Shown here: piece by piece, positions 49,019-60,849 of the stretch
Position numbering within the stretch: position 1 is the stretch's first letter
How the letters are laid out: every line of letters starts with the position of its first letter
Source: Morella rubra
Taxonomy: Eukaryota; Streptophyta; Magnoliopsida; Fagales; Myricaceae
DNA length: 64,000 nucleotides
Reading direction: 5' to 3'
Assembly (NCBI GenBank): GCA_003952965.2
Contig: CM025856.1
Span: forward strand, 20,863,351 to 20,927,350
The notes under the pieces: model-generated
What the model saw: only the letters and a program-made list of their open reading frames with translations
What the model was told of the DNA's origin: nothing
Database searches by the model: none
Made by a program: the position numbers and the translations under genes

Positions 49019-50329
49019 TTTTTTTAATTGATGCATTAACTGTTGTTCTTCAGTTTTTAGGTTTGTATAAATGTTCTAGTAAAATTTGTGTCTATTAAGA
49101 ATTTTCAAATTTCAGAAATTTCTTTTGGAATTTTGGAATTTCTGTAATATTATATTGTTCTTGAGAATTCGAATTTTAGTTAGTCCAAGGTTAGTATAAG
49201 GTTATTCATCACTGACAATGTCAGTCATGATCTGGTCCTAAAGATACACGCATGTTGTTACCCTATGGTTTGTTGTATGCAGCGTGTAAGCGTTTTTTTT
49301 TATACCAGCTTTTATTTTTTTTACACGTGAATGCCCTTTTGTACCTCACTTTTTACTTTTACAAGTTAAGTTTTTTTACCCATTTCTTTCGACATTTCTA
49401 CCGTGAGACCCTTAGCCGAAACACACCCTCTCAATATCTCGAGCAAAGCGTGGTCATTACACACGATTTCAGTTGCATTTTGCTCAAGAAATCCTCCACT
49501 ACAATCTCTAAGGTATGAATCTTGACTTTTGTAAGATTTATTGTACCCTTCTCATCATTTTCGTGCTTTTCGAAACCCTCATGGGTTTGGTGACAAATCT
49601 CTTAGATCTACCATGTTTTCTTGTTGAATCTCAAATAAACTTCTCATGGGCTCTGTCTCTTATGATATTTCGTAGAAGATTACATCCATATTAGCTCAGA
49701 TCTACACGATTTGAGATTCAGATCTTGTTCCCTATATTTTTCGGGTTTGACTCTATTTGAAGAAAATGAGAATGTGTCTTGCAAATTCGATTGGGTATTG
49801 GATTTTTCCTCAATATAGTGGCCGAATGTGATGAATATATGCCTATTTTGCATTTTGGTTCCAAAAATTGTTGATTCACAATTATTTTGGGTCTTTTCAT
49901 TACACTCGGGTTCCCTTGTTTTTGCTATATGCTCTCTATGAGCTCTAAGGTCGTCTCTGGTTCATTCATAATTGTAGTAATATGTGATATTAGTTGTCCT
50001 ATTGATGGCTTGATGTGAATATCTCTCACGGGTCAACACATTGCATTTGAGATAAATGAGAGTTAGGTTTATTAAATCTTTGTTTTCTCTAGTTGTATTC
50101 TAGGGAGGTTAGTTCAAAATTATTTCAGTTATCCTACCTAAATGTGTTAGCTTCATGGGCTGCTCAGCTGATCAATATGGATACACTTGTTCAAAACTTT
50201 GAATTCAAATGGAAAACTTTGATATTCCTATGGATATGAATATGGATTCTGTTACGATTGTACAACATTAATTTCTTGTAGTCTATAATGATTCCAGCTT
50301 CCTTAAACTTGTTTGTTTGTTTGTTATAG
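49019..50329 (+). other. Leader between Copia pol and the extra ORF, with possible intron
   Basis: 1.3 kb without coding capacity. A strong donor (CTAAG|GTATGA, 49513-49514) and a strong acceptor (TTTGTTATAG, ending at 50329, directly before the ORF's ATG) are present. This would permit an 817 bp intron placing the ORF on a spliced RNA. This is inference from splice-site quality only. Confidence 0.45.
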
Positions 50330-51606
50330 ATGACTTACAAGAGAGCGGCAAAGAGAGGAAAACGCTCTCAAGAGTTCGATTCTGATCGATTTGTGGATGC
50401 TGAAGCTGCTGCTCTCTACAATGAGAAGTTCTCTACCTTAACTCCGCTGGTAGAAAGGGAAGTTTCTCTGGAAGACTTTTCTCATATTTCACTGCCTCAA
50501 CTGTTCTTTACTCGTAAATGGGAACCTCTTCTGGTTAATTTAGCTTCCCCATCTGCTCAGCTAGTTCGCGAATTTTATTCCAATATTCATGATATCTCTG
50601 ATTCTAAACACTTCTCTGTTTTTCTAAGAGGTCACCACTTCAGAGTTACCCCTGATTTTCTGTCACAAATGTTGTCTTTTCCTAGAGTAGAGAATCCTCT
50701 TTACCCTTACTCGGCTACAACCTGCCCCCCTTTGAACATCTTGACCAGCTTTTTAGCTAACAGACCTCTACCTTTTGATGGTAAGGGTTTTTCAGCTGTC
50801 TCATTTACATCTGAAGTTATGTTAATTAGCCGCATCATAGGCACAAACATTCTACCTGCACAAAAGCTCTCAGCTTTATCCCTGGACAGAGCCAAGTTTC
50901 TTTATGCCTTTATGCACAATGATTCGATTGACTTAGGTTCTGTTATGTGTGCTCACATTGTTAAAAGCTTCAACTCTCGCAAGGCTGGACTTTATTTGCC
51001 ATATGCATGTGCCATTCAAAAACTGTTGCTTATGTTAGAAATTCCATATCCCTCTTCCTTCCCTAGAATGGACACTCCTGCTAAGATAGGGCTTAATACC
51101 TCACCCAAATCATCTCTCACAAGAAAAAGGCCCAGTCTGCCTCTTCTTCCACAATTCCTGCTCATGTTCCTTCCTACATGACTGACAACAAGTATATGAT
51201 GGAAAGCATGAAACTCCTTCTTGAGAGAACTTCCTCCATGATGTCTGAAATATCCCTGCTCAAAGCTGATTCTCAGCTTACACGAACTGAAGTGCTGCAT
51301 ATGCAAGGCACTCAAGAGAAGCTCGTTGAAGCAATGGCCCGCTTGATCCATGATAACGACCTCCTTACTGCTGCAACTAGTGTTCTTCAAGCTGAGTCTT
51401 CGAAGAATCGAGCTGATATTCAATGGATTCGCCAGTATCTTGGTCAGATGGAGGCTACTGCAGCTGCTGCACATACACTTGCTCCAACCAATCCCTCAAC
51501 GAACCCGTCCTCGGCGTTTCCTTCCTCATCTCAACCTCATCCCTCTGACACTGAATATTTCTCATCTGATGGGGACAATCATGATGATTTGAGTGACATG
51601 GAGTGA
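50330..51606 (+). pseudogene. Extra ORF of the Copia element (putative plant transposon protein-like), one-base deletion
   Basis: A 283-residue frame starts MTYKRAAKRGKRSQEF. It contains LVREFYSNIHDIS, FSVFLRGHHFRVTPDFLS and PLYPYSATTCPPL, a pattern like the plant 'putative plant transposon protein' family seen beside many retroelements (family call from memory). One missing base near 51101 (AATACCTCACC here, AATACCCTCACC in the other copy) shifts it. The second part continues in the frame from 51178 to 51606. That part has a probable coiled coil (about MESMKLLLERTSSMMSEISL) and an acidic, Ser-rich tail. It is not an obvious envelope protein: no signal peptide or transmembrane segment is visible. 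Expected full length is about 425 residues. Confidence 0.6.
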
Positions 51607-52331
51607 TTCCTTTGCCTTTTCCATGACAAAAAAAGGGAGACATGGTGTAAAGGGGAGTCGGGAGTTGGGTTGCTGTTATGAAATTAGGGGGAGTTTTCTT
51701 TTTGCTGATGTTTACACTTTTTGTGATCTGGTATACAGATGGAAAATGGAGTGTTTGCTGACGTAGGTGTTGGTGTTAGGGGGAGTCACAAAACTCATGT
51801 GTTCTGGTTATTTTTTGCATTCTGTTAAGACTTGTTTAATGGTTGTCTGGATATTCTCTAAATCTCCATGTTTCATTAAAATGTTGACTTATGATTAATG
51901 TTGCAATCACCTGCTGTTAGTAAGACTAAGTTGCTGAAATTTAAGATTTTGGCAAATGCACTATTTGATTGCATATATCTGAAACTGATAATGATTGGGG
52001 GTTATCATTATAAATGGTTTTTGGTTGATAAGTGATATTGCTTTCCCTTTGGTTTCTAATGAGTGTATAAATCTGTTGGAAATTGCAATATACCTCTTAT
52101 GTGATCTTATGTGTTCAGATTTGATTATATTGAGTATATTGATCACGGTCAAGTTTGAGTGTTTGTTTGTTTCAGGTACTCAATTCATTAATCAAGTTGC
52201 TTAGGGACTTTGTTAGTTTATCTAGGCTGCATAATCTTGTAAACTAAGTTCTGTTTTGGTGATAACAGATCTTAGATGAGAACTATGTTTTAGCTTAAGG
52301 TTTTGTCATGGAAATTGCCAAAGGGGGAGAT
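51607..52331 (+). other. Copia 3' untranslated region and polypurine tract
   Basis: Non-coding, with repeated AGGGGGAGT-like purine blocks (51650, 51690, 51780), ending in the polypurine tract CAAAGGGGGAGAT directly before the 3' LTR. The purine blocks may be additional internal priming tracts. Confidence 0.55.
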
Positions 52332-53875
52332 TGAAAGTGTTATGTAAATTGGCAGTTTTCTCATGGTCAAAACAGTCTTTTAATAAATGTACTTTTTCAT
52401 TTAGAATTGTTGCAGCAACTTGATTAATTCAGGAATGACGTGGAGCTGAATAGAAAGTGGCTGGAAGGTGCTGGTGGCTTCTGGAACAATTGGAAATGGA
52501 CGCTGAGCTGTAAGGCAGTTTTTCAGTTATCTGGGTTAGCCTTGGGTCAGCCTGGCGAGTTTCTACAGCCTTCGTATACCCCTTCCAGAAAAACACGCCC
52601 AACAAGCATATCTAACCTGTTTTTACTAAGATACCCTCATAAAAAACAGACTAGTACCTGGGAAAACTGAATTCACGTGATTCACCAAGAGGATTTACGT
52701 ACCTTGACCGAAAGAACTTCAAGAACTCCTACCTACCGAAAAATCCCGATTTGTCTCTCTACCTGCGGAAACAAGATCTGAGTGCATCTTGCTGTGAGAG
52801 TTGATTTGCTTCCCTCTGGTGGAAGGTTTCGAGTGGTGTAGACCGTAGATCGTTGGGTCTCTCGTTCCCACTCGGGTGTTGATTGGATCGTGACATTGCG
52901 AAGAAGAATCTTGAGAAGTTGATCAAGACTGGTTGCTGCCAAGTGCTTTCTGAGGAAGAATCGAAGGGTCGACGAGTTCGTCGACATCCACTATTGCTGA
53001 TCAGAGTTGCTGGTCAAAGAAATTGGTGCTGGGCACCGTCCTAAGAGAAGCCTATCTTGGGAGGCTTTACGGAAGTATTGGGGATCTGGGAAATGAAAAG
53101 GATTTTCATATTGATCACCTTTGTGTAAAGTTTTCAAGCATATAGTGGATCGACTGGTGTGGCCTTCGCACACCCGGAGTGTTTTTTTCTCTTGGGAAAA
53201 TATCCTCAAGTGATTTTTCACTTCGTCAACAAAAATCTCGGTGTTGATTCTAATTCTTGTTTATCTTAAATCTTGTTTTAACTAACTCATATGTGATTAC
53301 CATTTTGCAGATCTAAAGTGCTACAGACGTGAGATTTTACAAGCAAATTGGTTGTTGTTGGTTAATAATTGATAATTGATCTTTGTGAGTTGACATGTTT
53401 CTCTCTTTGGCACTTGAATTACTTGGTTTATTTGAGTATCCTTACAATATGACTATGGGTGAATTGTCTAGGTTAGGGGTTCCATGGTGCAAATTGTTGT
53501 GCTGAAAATTAATTTAGTTGCTTAAATTTAGTTTGAGGTCCTTCTGAGTCATTGTTTTTGTAACAACTTGCCTTAATCTACTGGTTCTGAAATTTCTATA
53601 GTGTTGCGCCATTGCTGTATAGGGTGAAAAATCTGCATGTGTGGTTGGTATTTTGCTGAAAATCACTTGCTGTTGATTAGTTGCTGTGATTCATATTTAG
53701 TTTGAGATAGTTACTGAGCATATCTTGGCTTAACTCTTGATTATTTTTCAATAAATTGTGATCAGCTATTTCCATTTACTAAAATATGTGCTTGGCTTTG
53801 TAAGTTTCTTGTTACTCTAATTTAGTCCCCCTCCCACTGTCCATAACCCTATATAATTATTTCTAAATTCTTTCA
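52332..53875 (+). repeat. 3' LTR of the Copia element, last 500 bp corrupted
   Basis: The first about 1020 bp closely match the 5' LTR. From about 53355 many indels appear, and about 53408-53485 is not LTR text but a compressed version of the BAHD 3' flank and stop region (includes GTGAATTGTCTAGGTTAGGG). LTR-like text then resumes and ends CTTTCA, followed by the AGGAG duplication. Confidence 0.8.
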
Positions 53876-54174
53876 AGGAGGATTCGATCTTGGGCGAAAG
53901 TTGACTGCATGGGTAATAACAGTTGGCCTCTTGATACCAGATTTGACCTGCAAGGCAGCGCTGATGCATTTCCACAAGAGTGCTGACACAACCTCGACTC
54001 TAGTGGGGTTTTCCACGCTTAAGCTAGATGCTTTGGCCTTAAGCGATGCAATGGGTGATGCATCAAACACGATTCTTCTTATAGTAGACTTGCAAGGCTG
54101 AAAAGATTTTGACAGAGCACCTGCAAGTGTTTCTGTAGGAAATGCCTTATTCATCAATTTAAAAATTGATGCAG
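53876..54174 (-). pseudogene. BAHD acyltransferase copy D, middle part
   Basis: Encodes about 98 residues corresponding to the middle of the enzyme (MNKAFPTETLAGALS..., VEVVSALLWKCISAAL, ending NFRPRSNPP at the Copia insertion). The N-terminal third, including HXXXD, is missing: at about 54174 the text runs directly into the 3' flank of copy E (GAATTAGTTGGCGGCTTAG). A deletion between neighbouring array members explains this. The same fused fragment recurs at 62126-62424. Confidence 0.8.
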
Positions 54175-54317
54175 AATTAGTTGGCGGCTTAGTAGCTTGA
54201 AAATATGAACGTGTTTAGCATCAATGACACACCATTTAGGCACTTGAAAAGAAACTTGGCATTTATTTGAAGTATCAAGCTTACAATCCAGGACAATGAC
54301 CTCCATGGGCGAATTGT

Positions 54318-55560
54318 CTAGGTTAGGGGACTAGGGTCCATGGAAGCGAATGCAAGGAGTTCCTTGTCCTGTCCTAACAGGGTCAAATCTTCTTCAGTTA
54401 AATACACCCATGCTTCTACTCCACCGGGAGATCTTGTGTCCATTAGTAATACCTTATTTGAGGTCGAACGCTGCTCTGAATCACTGCTGTTTGCAGCAGA
54501 ACAACTTGCCCAGAACGGTTTTCCCCACCCAAAATCTATATCATACAGACCAAAGTTGCACCAACTGCTAAACCAAATGTAGGTCCATTTCGGAAAAACT
54601 TGCTGTGGTAGGCAGCACCCCACCTATTGTCTTCAAAAGCTCGCAAAGCATTGGAAACCCTTCATCACCTTTTAAGTTTTTCACAAGTTCAGCATTGATC
54701 TTTGCAACTGCTTCTCTGATCTTAGTTACTCTGTAAGGTAAGGCCCCCTCCTCACTCGTACATAATGCGCCTGCCGACCAGATTAAGTTTCCCATTGAAG
54801 ATTGTTTAAATGGTGGAATAGATCTTGGGCGCAAGTTTACTGCATGGGTAATAAGCGTTGGTCTGTTGATACCAGATTTGGCCTGGTAGGCAGCGCTGAT
54901 GCATTTCCACAAGAAAGCTGATACAACCTCAACTCTACTGGGTTTTGGCACGCTAGAGCTAGATGCTTTGGCTTTAAGCGATGCAATGGCGGATGCATCA
55001 AACACAATTCTCCTTGTAGCTGTAGATTGCCAAAAGATTGATGTTTTGTAGGAAGGCTTGGTTTAAAAATTGATGCGTAAATTAGACATAAGTTTCACAG
55101 CCCTTACGCATGTGGCTGCCCAACCTTAAGAAAACACTCAAGGCAGTTCCATCGCGATAGGCAAACAAAACACCAATAGCAATGCCTCCGCTGCAAAGTT
55201 GTTCACCTGTACCATGACAGGATTCCCGCAAACTGCCTTGTGGGAAAAATTTAGAGTATCAGATTATTGGTTAGGCATCACAAATGACAGTGACAGGGCT
55301 TCTAATCAACCCCCTTATTACAATCTATGTTGTCTTTATTTTTCCGGCAAAGGGTAAAAGCGAGTTAAGTTTCTGATAGGGATTGCTTTAGCAATTCCCT
55401 CTTTGAGGCAGCAGCAAGGCCAAACTTTATTCTAGGATAGAAAAGGATCATGGGAACATAGACGGGAGGTTGAGCGATCCAATAAGGAGAGCTTATGGTT
55501 TTAGGTTTGGGGGTGTTGGAGAAGTGGGCTTGATCTTTGGACGACTTATTTCAGCTTTCC
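54318..55560 (-). pseudogene. BAHD acyltransferase copy E, degenerate
   Basis: The C-terminal two thirds (54318-55020) are almost identical to copies A, F and H, with one inserted base near 54581 that breaks the frame before the SSWCNFG stretch. The N-terminal third (55020-55560) is recognisable but carries dozens of small deletions, including in the HXXXD region, and no frame survives. The abrupt change from near-perfect to highly eroded sequence is not what neutral decay of one gene would give. Confidence 0.78.
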
Positions 55561-55867
55561 TTCGAGGAAATCAGGAAGCTCCTGTCGGTCCAGAAGCACG
55601 TATCTAAACTGTGTTGATGATAGCTAGAAGTTGTGTTGACAACAAATTACCTAGCTTTTATAGAAAGAGGAGATCAAGAAATCGAGTAACACAATGAGTT
55701 AACGCGTAAACTTGAGGGACGCAATTAGAACTCAACAGGACCCAAATGTTGACCATCAGCGATTAGGTGGCAAATGACACACCATTTAGGCACTTGAAAA
55801 GAAACTTGGCATTTATTTGAAGTATCAAGCTTACAATCCAGGACAATGACCTCCATGGGCGAATTGT
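55561..55867. other. Chimeric joint between BAHD copies E and F
   Basis: An eroded copy E promoter-like region, then a 20 bp piece of BAHD coding text (ATCAGCGATTAGGTGGCAAA, about 55757-55776) fused directly to the conserved BAHD 3' flank (TGACACACCATTTAGG). The clean 3' flank of copy F follows. Confidence 0.6.
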
Positions 55868-57212
55868 CTAGGTTAAGGGACTAGGGTCCAAAGCGAATGC
55901 AAGGAGTTCCTTGTCCTGTCCTAACAGGGTAAAATCTTCTTCAGTTAAATACACCCATGCTTCTACTCCACCGGGAGATCTTGTGTCCATTAGTAATACC
56001 TTATTTGAGGTCGAACGCTGCTCTGAATCACTGCTGTTTGCAGCAGAACAACTTGCCCAGAACGGTTTTCCCCACCCAAAATCTATATCATACAGACCAA
56101 AGTTGCACCAACTGCTAAACCAAATGTGGTCCATTTCGGAAAAACTTGCTGTGCTAGGCAGCACCCCACCTATTGTCTTCAGAAGCTCGCAAAGCATTGG
56201 AAAACCTTCATCACCTTTTAAGTTTTTCACAAGTTCAGCATTGATCTTTGCAACTGCTTCTCTGATCTTAGTTACTCTGTAAGGTAAGGCCCCCTCCTCA
56301 CTCGTACATAATGCGCCTGCCGACCAGATTAAGTTTCCCATTGAAGATTGTTTAAATGGTGGAATAGATCTTGGGCGCAAGTTTACTGCATGGGTAATAA
56401 GCGTTGGTCTGTTGATACCAGATTTGGCCTGGTAGGCAGCACTGATGCTTTTCCACAAGAAAGCTGATACAACCTCAACTCTACTGGGTTTTGGCACGCT
56501 AGAGCTAGATGCTTTGGCTTTAAGCGATGCAATGGCGGATGCATCAAACACAATTCTCCTTGTAGCTGTAGGCTTGCCAGCTTGCAAAGACTTGAACAAA
56601 ACCGTTATAATTGTTTCTGTAGGGAACGCCGCCTTGTTCAGTTTAAATATCGATGGGGCGTCAAAATTAGGACATACAGTTTCACAGCCCTTACGGCATG
56701 TGGCTGCCCAACCTTTAAGAAAGACACTCAAGGCAGTTCCATCAGCGATTAGGTGGCAAACAAGAACACCAATAGCAATGCCTCCGCATGCAAAGTTGTT
56801 CACCTGTACCATAGTCACATGACCTCCCGCACTTGCCGCTTTCCAACTGGCCTTGTGGGGAAAAAATTTAAGGAAATACTCAAGATTAGGTTGGTTGAGG
56901 CAGACAAGATGACAGTGCACACGGGCCTCTAAATAATCAACCCCCTGGTCATTACAATCTATAGAGAGATTGTCTATGATTTTTCCCGCAAGAGGGTAAA
57001 AGAGAGTTAAGGTTTCTGATAGGGATTGCTTGAGTAATCGTTCTCTTTCGAGCAGCAAGGCCAGTGCTTTGATCCATAGGATAGAAAAGGATCACGGGAA
57101 CATAGAGGGGAGGAATGAGCCGATCCAAGAGGGAGACCTCGTAGGTTTTCATTGCTGGGGGTGTTGGAGAAGTGGGCTTGATGAACTCTCTGGAAATTAT
57201 TTCGACCTCCAT
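55868..57212 (-). CDS. BAHD acyltransferase copy F, frameshifted near the N-terminus
   Basis: Single-exon copy nearly identical to A and H, with HLIAD and DFGWG intact. Compared with H it lacks three bases near 55891 (end reads FALDPSPLT), three near 56904 (LVCLN instead of LVECLN) and a net two bases near 57050 (TTTCGAGCAGCAAGG). The last shifts the frame, so a 396-residue frame starts at 57058 and the first about 53 residues lie in another frame starting at 57212. Its upstream flank, including TATA box and MITE, is nearly identical to that of copy A for about 690 bp. Confidence 0.8.
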
Positions 57213-57341
57213 TTTTGAGCTTTCCTGAATCAAGGAGATCTAGGAAGCTCCCTGTAGCTCAAGAAGCACAGGTATCTAAACTAGATGTTGAATAGCTAGC
57301 TAGCTTGTTTTGCGCGGACAAACTGGAAACGTAGCCTCGCA

Positions 57342-57349
57342 CCTTATAG
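57342..57349 (-). promoter_or_regulatory. TATA box of BAHD copy F
   Basis: CTATAAGG on the minus strand, 130 bp upstream of the MEVEII start, identical in sequence and spacing to copy A. Confidence 0.58.
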
Positions 57350-57466
57350 AGAAGAGTCAAGAACACGAGTAACATAACCTCACATCACACCTAGATCAAG
57401 CCATGGCGAACATTTGGATGCTAATGTCGCCGAGCATGGATAATGCCAAGATTTCCTGTAATTTAT

Positions 57467-57819
57467 TAAAGGCTTAATTACAGTTATAATCCCTGAGCTA
57501 TTGATTTTTAATAAATTAATACTTGGGTACAACTTTAAAGTCTCTATGGTCCATTTTTCATACATAAAGATTATTTTGTCCACCAAAAGTTAACCAACTA
57601 ACGAAGATTGATATGGGTTAGAAGTTAAGATATCCATTTTCGAAGTCAGGTAACCTATCTTAAACTCTGTTCTTGCGAATAAGTTAACTTTGAAGGGATA
57701 AAAGGACTTGTATGTCTGAAAAATAAACTATAAGGATCATTTTCATTCAAAATAGTATATCAAAAACTGATTTGTTAAAAATCAATACTAAAGTAAATGT
57801 ATCAATAATTAAACCTTTA
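57467..57819. mobile_element. Second copy of the long-TIR MITE, upstream of BAHD copy F
   Basis: Same element as at 21401-21753, constant offset of 36066 bp, with a handful of substitutions. It was duplicated together with the gene. Confidence 0.7.
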
Positions 57820-58930
57820 TTAAAACATAAATTACTATCCTCTAATAGACAGCTTTGGAGCGTTTAACAAGTAACCATCCAGGAATATTCCAGACAGCTG
57901 TATATGGTTTGTTGTATGCAGCGTGTAAGCGTTTTTTTTTTATTTTTTTTGCTTTTATTTTTTTTACACGAATGCCCTTTTGTACCTCACTTTTTACTTT
58001 TACAAGTTAAGCCTTTTTACCCATTTCTTTCGACATTCTACCGTGAGACCCTTAGCCGAAACACACCCTCTCAATATCTCGAGCAAAGCGTGGTCATTAC
58101 ACACGATTTCAGTTGCATTTTGCTCAAGAAATCCTCCACTACAATCTCTAAGGTATGAATCTCACTTTTGTAAGATTTATTGTACCCTTCTCATCATTTT
58201 CGTGCTTCGAAACCCTCATGGGTTTGGCGAAAAATCTCTTAGATCTTTGTTGAATCTCAAATAAATTCTCATGGGCTCTTGTCTCTTATGATATTTCGTA
58301 GAAGATTACATCCATATTAGCTCAGATCTACACAATTTGAGATTCAGATCTTGTTCCCCATATTTTTCGGGTTTGACTCTATTTGAAGAAAATGAGAATG
58401 TGTCTTGCAAATTCGATTGGGTATTGGATTTTTCTCAATATAGTGGCCGAATGTGATGAATATATGCCTATTTTGCATTTTGGTTCCAAAAATTGTTGAT
58501 TCACACTTGGTCTTTTCATTACACTCGGGTTCCCTTGTTTTTGCTATATGCTCTCTATGAGCTCTAAGGTCGGTCTCTCTGGTCATTCATAATTGCAGTA
58601 ATATGTGATATTAGTTGTCCTATTGATGGCTTGATGTGAATATCTCTCACGGGTCAACACATTGCATATTGAGATAAATGAGAGTTAGGTTTATTAAATC
58701 TTTGTTTTCTCTAGTTGTATTCTAGGGAGGTTAGTTCAAAATTATTTCAGTTATCCTACCTAAATGTGTTAGCTTCATGGGCTGCTCAGCTGATCAATAT
58801 GGATACACTTGTTCAAACTTTGAATTCAAATGGAAAACTCTGATATTCCTATGGCTATGAATATGGATTCTGTTAACTTTGTTCTACCAGATTGGTAGCT
58901 TCCTTGTAGTCTATAATGATTCCAGGATAG

Positions 58931-60125
58931 ATGACTTACAAGAGAGCGGCAAAGAGAGGAAAACGCTCTCAAGAGTTCGATTCTGATCGATTTGTGGATG
59001 CTGAAGCTGCTGCTCTCTACACTGAGAAGTTCTCTACCTTAACTCCGCTGGTAGAAAGGGAAGTTTCTCTGGAAGACTTTTCTCATATTTCACTGCCTCA
59101 ACTGTTCCTTACTCGTAAATGGGAACCTCTTCTGGTTAATTTAGCTTCCCCATCTGCTCAGCTAGTTCGCGAATTTTATTCCAATATTCATGATATCTCT
59201 GATTCTAAACACTTCTCTGTTTTTCTAAGAGGTCACCACTTCAGAGTTACCCCTGATTTTCTGTCACAAATGTTGTCTTTTCCTAGAGTAGAGAATCCTC
59301 TTTACCCTTACTCGGCTACAACCTGCCCCCCTTTGACCATCTTGACCAGCTTTTTAGCTAACAGACCTCTACCTTTTGATGGTAAGTCTCAGCTTTATCC
59401 CTGGACAGAGCCAAGTTTCTTTATGCTTTATGCACAATGATTCGATTGACTTAGGTTCTGTTATGTGTGCTCACATTGTTAAAAGCTTCAATTCTCGCAA
59501 GGCAGGACTTTATTTGCCATATGCATGTGCCATTCAAAAACTGTTGCTTATGTTAGAAATTCCATATCCCTCTTCCTTCCCTAGAATGGACACTCCTGCT
59601 AAGATAGGGCTTAATACCCTCACCCAAATCATCTCTCACAAGAAAAAGGCCCAGTCTGCCTCTTCTTCCACAATTCCTGCTCATGTTCCTTCCTACATGA
59701 CTGACAACAAGTATATGATGGAAAGCATGAAACTCCTTCTTGAGAGAACTTCCTCCATGATGTCTGAAATATCCCTGCTCAAAGCTGATTCTCAGCTTAC
59801 ACGAACTGAAGTGCTGCATATGCAAGGCACTCAAGAGAAGCTCGTTGAAGCAATGGCCCACTTGATCCATGATAACGACCTCCTTACTGCTGCAACTAGT
59901 GTTCTTCAAGCTGAGTCTTCGAAGAATCGGGCTGATATTCAATGGATTCGCCAGTATCTTGGTCAGATGGAGGCTACTGCAACTGCTGCACATACACTTG
60001 CTCCAACCAATCCCTCAACGAACCCGTCCTCGGCGTTTCCTTCCTCATCTCAACCTCATCCCTCTGACACTGAATATTTCTCATCTGATGGGGACAATCA
60101 TGATGATTTGAGTGACATGGAGTGA
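58931..60125 (+). pseudogene. Extra Copia ORF, second copy with an 82 bp deletion
   Basis: Same protein start as at 50330, but 82 bp (after GATGGTAAG near 59385) and one further base near 59428 are missing, so the frame breaks after about 150 residues. The remaining frame to 60125 is continuous through the point where the first copy has lost a base. The two copies thus carry different lesions. The splice-acceptor-like tract before the ATG is altered (CCAGGATAG). Confidence 0.65.
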
Positions 60126-60849
60126 TTCCTTTGCCTTTTCCATGACAAAAAGGGGGAGACATGGTGTAGGGGGAGTCGGGAGTTGGGTTGCTGTTATGAA
60201 ATCAGGGGGAGTTTTCTTTTTGCTGATATTTACACTTTTTGTGATCTGGTATACAGATGGAAAATTGAGTGTTTGCTGACGTAGGTGTTGGTGTTAGGGG
60301 GAGTCACAAAACTCATGTGTTCTGGTTATTTCTTTGCATTCTGTTAAGACTTGTTTAATGGTTGTCTGGATATTCTCTAAATCTCCATGTTTCATTAAAA
60401 TGTTGACTTATGATTAATGTTACAATCACCTGCTGTTAGTAAGACTAAGTTGCTGAATTTAAGATTTTGGCAAATGCACTATTTGATTGCATATATCTGA
60501 AACTGATAATGATTGGGGGTTATCATTATAAATGGTTTTTGGTTGATAAGTGATATTGCTTTCCCTTTGGTTTCTAATGAGTGTATAAATCTGTTGGAAA
60601 TTGCAATATACCTCTTATGTGATCTTATGTGTTTAGATTTGATTATATTGAGTATATTGATCACGGTCAAGTTTGAGTGTTTGTTTGTTTCAGGTACTCA
60701 ATTCATTAATCAAGTTGCTTAGGGACTTTGTTAGTTTATCTAGGCTGCATAATCTTGTAAACTAAGTTCTGTTTTGGTGATAACAGATCTTAGATGAGAA
60801 CTATGTTTTAGCTTAAGGTTTTGTCATGGAAATTGCCAAAGGGGGAGAT

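Larger units (their letters stand above)
42452..53875 (+). mobile_element. Full-length Ty1/Copia LTR retrotransposon with an extra 3' ORF, degenerate
   Basis: An 11.4 kb element inserted in BAHD copy D. LTRs are 42452-44012 and 52332-53875, beginning TGAAAG and ending CTTTCA. The PBS is TGGTATCAGAGC (44015-44026) and the polypurine tract is AAAGGGGGAGA just before 52332. The order gag-PR-INT-RT-RH (Copia order) is followed by 1.3 kb of non-coding leader and an additional ORF. Large size, long LTRs and an ORF after pol suggest the SIRE/Maximus lineage (inference). Many frameshifts make it non-autonomous as sequenced. Confidence 0.9.
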
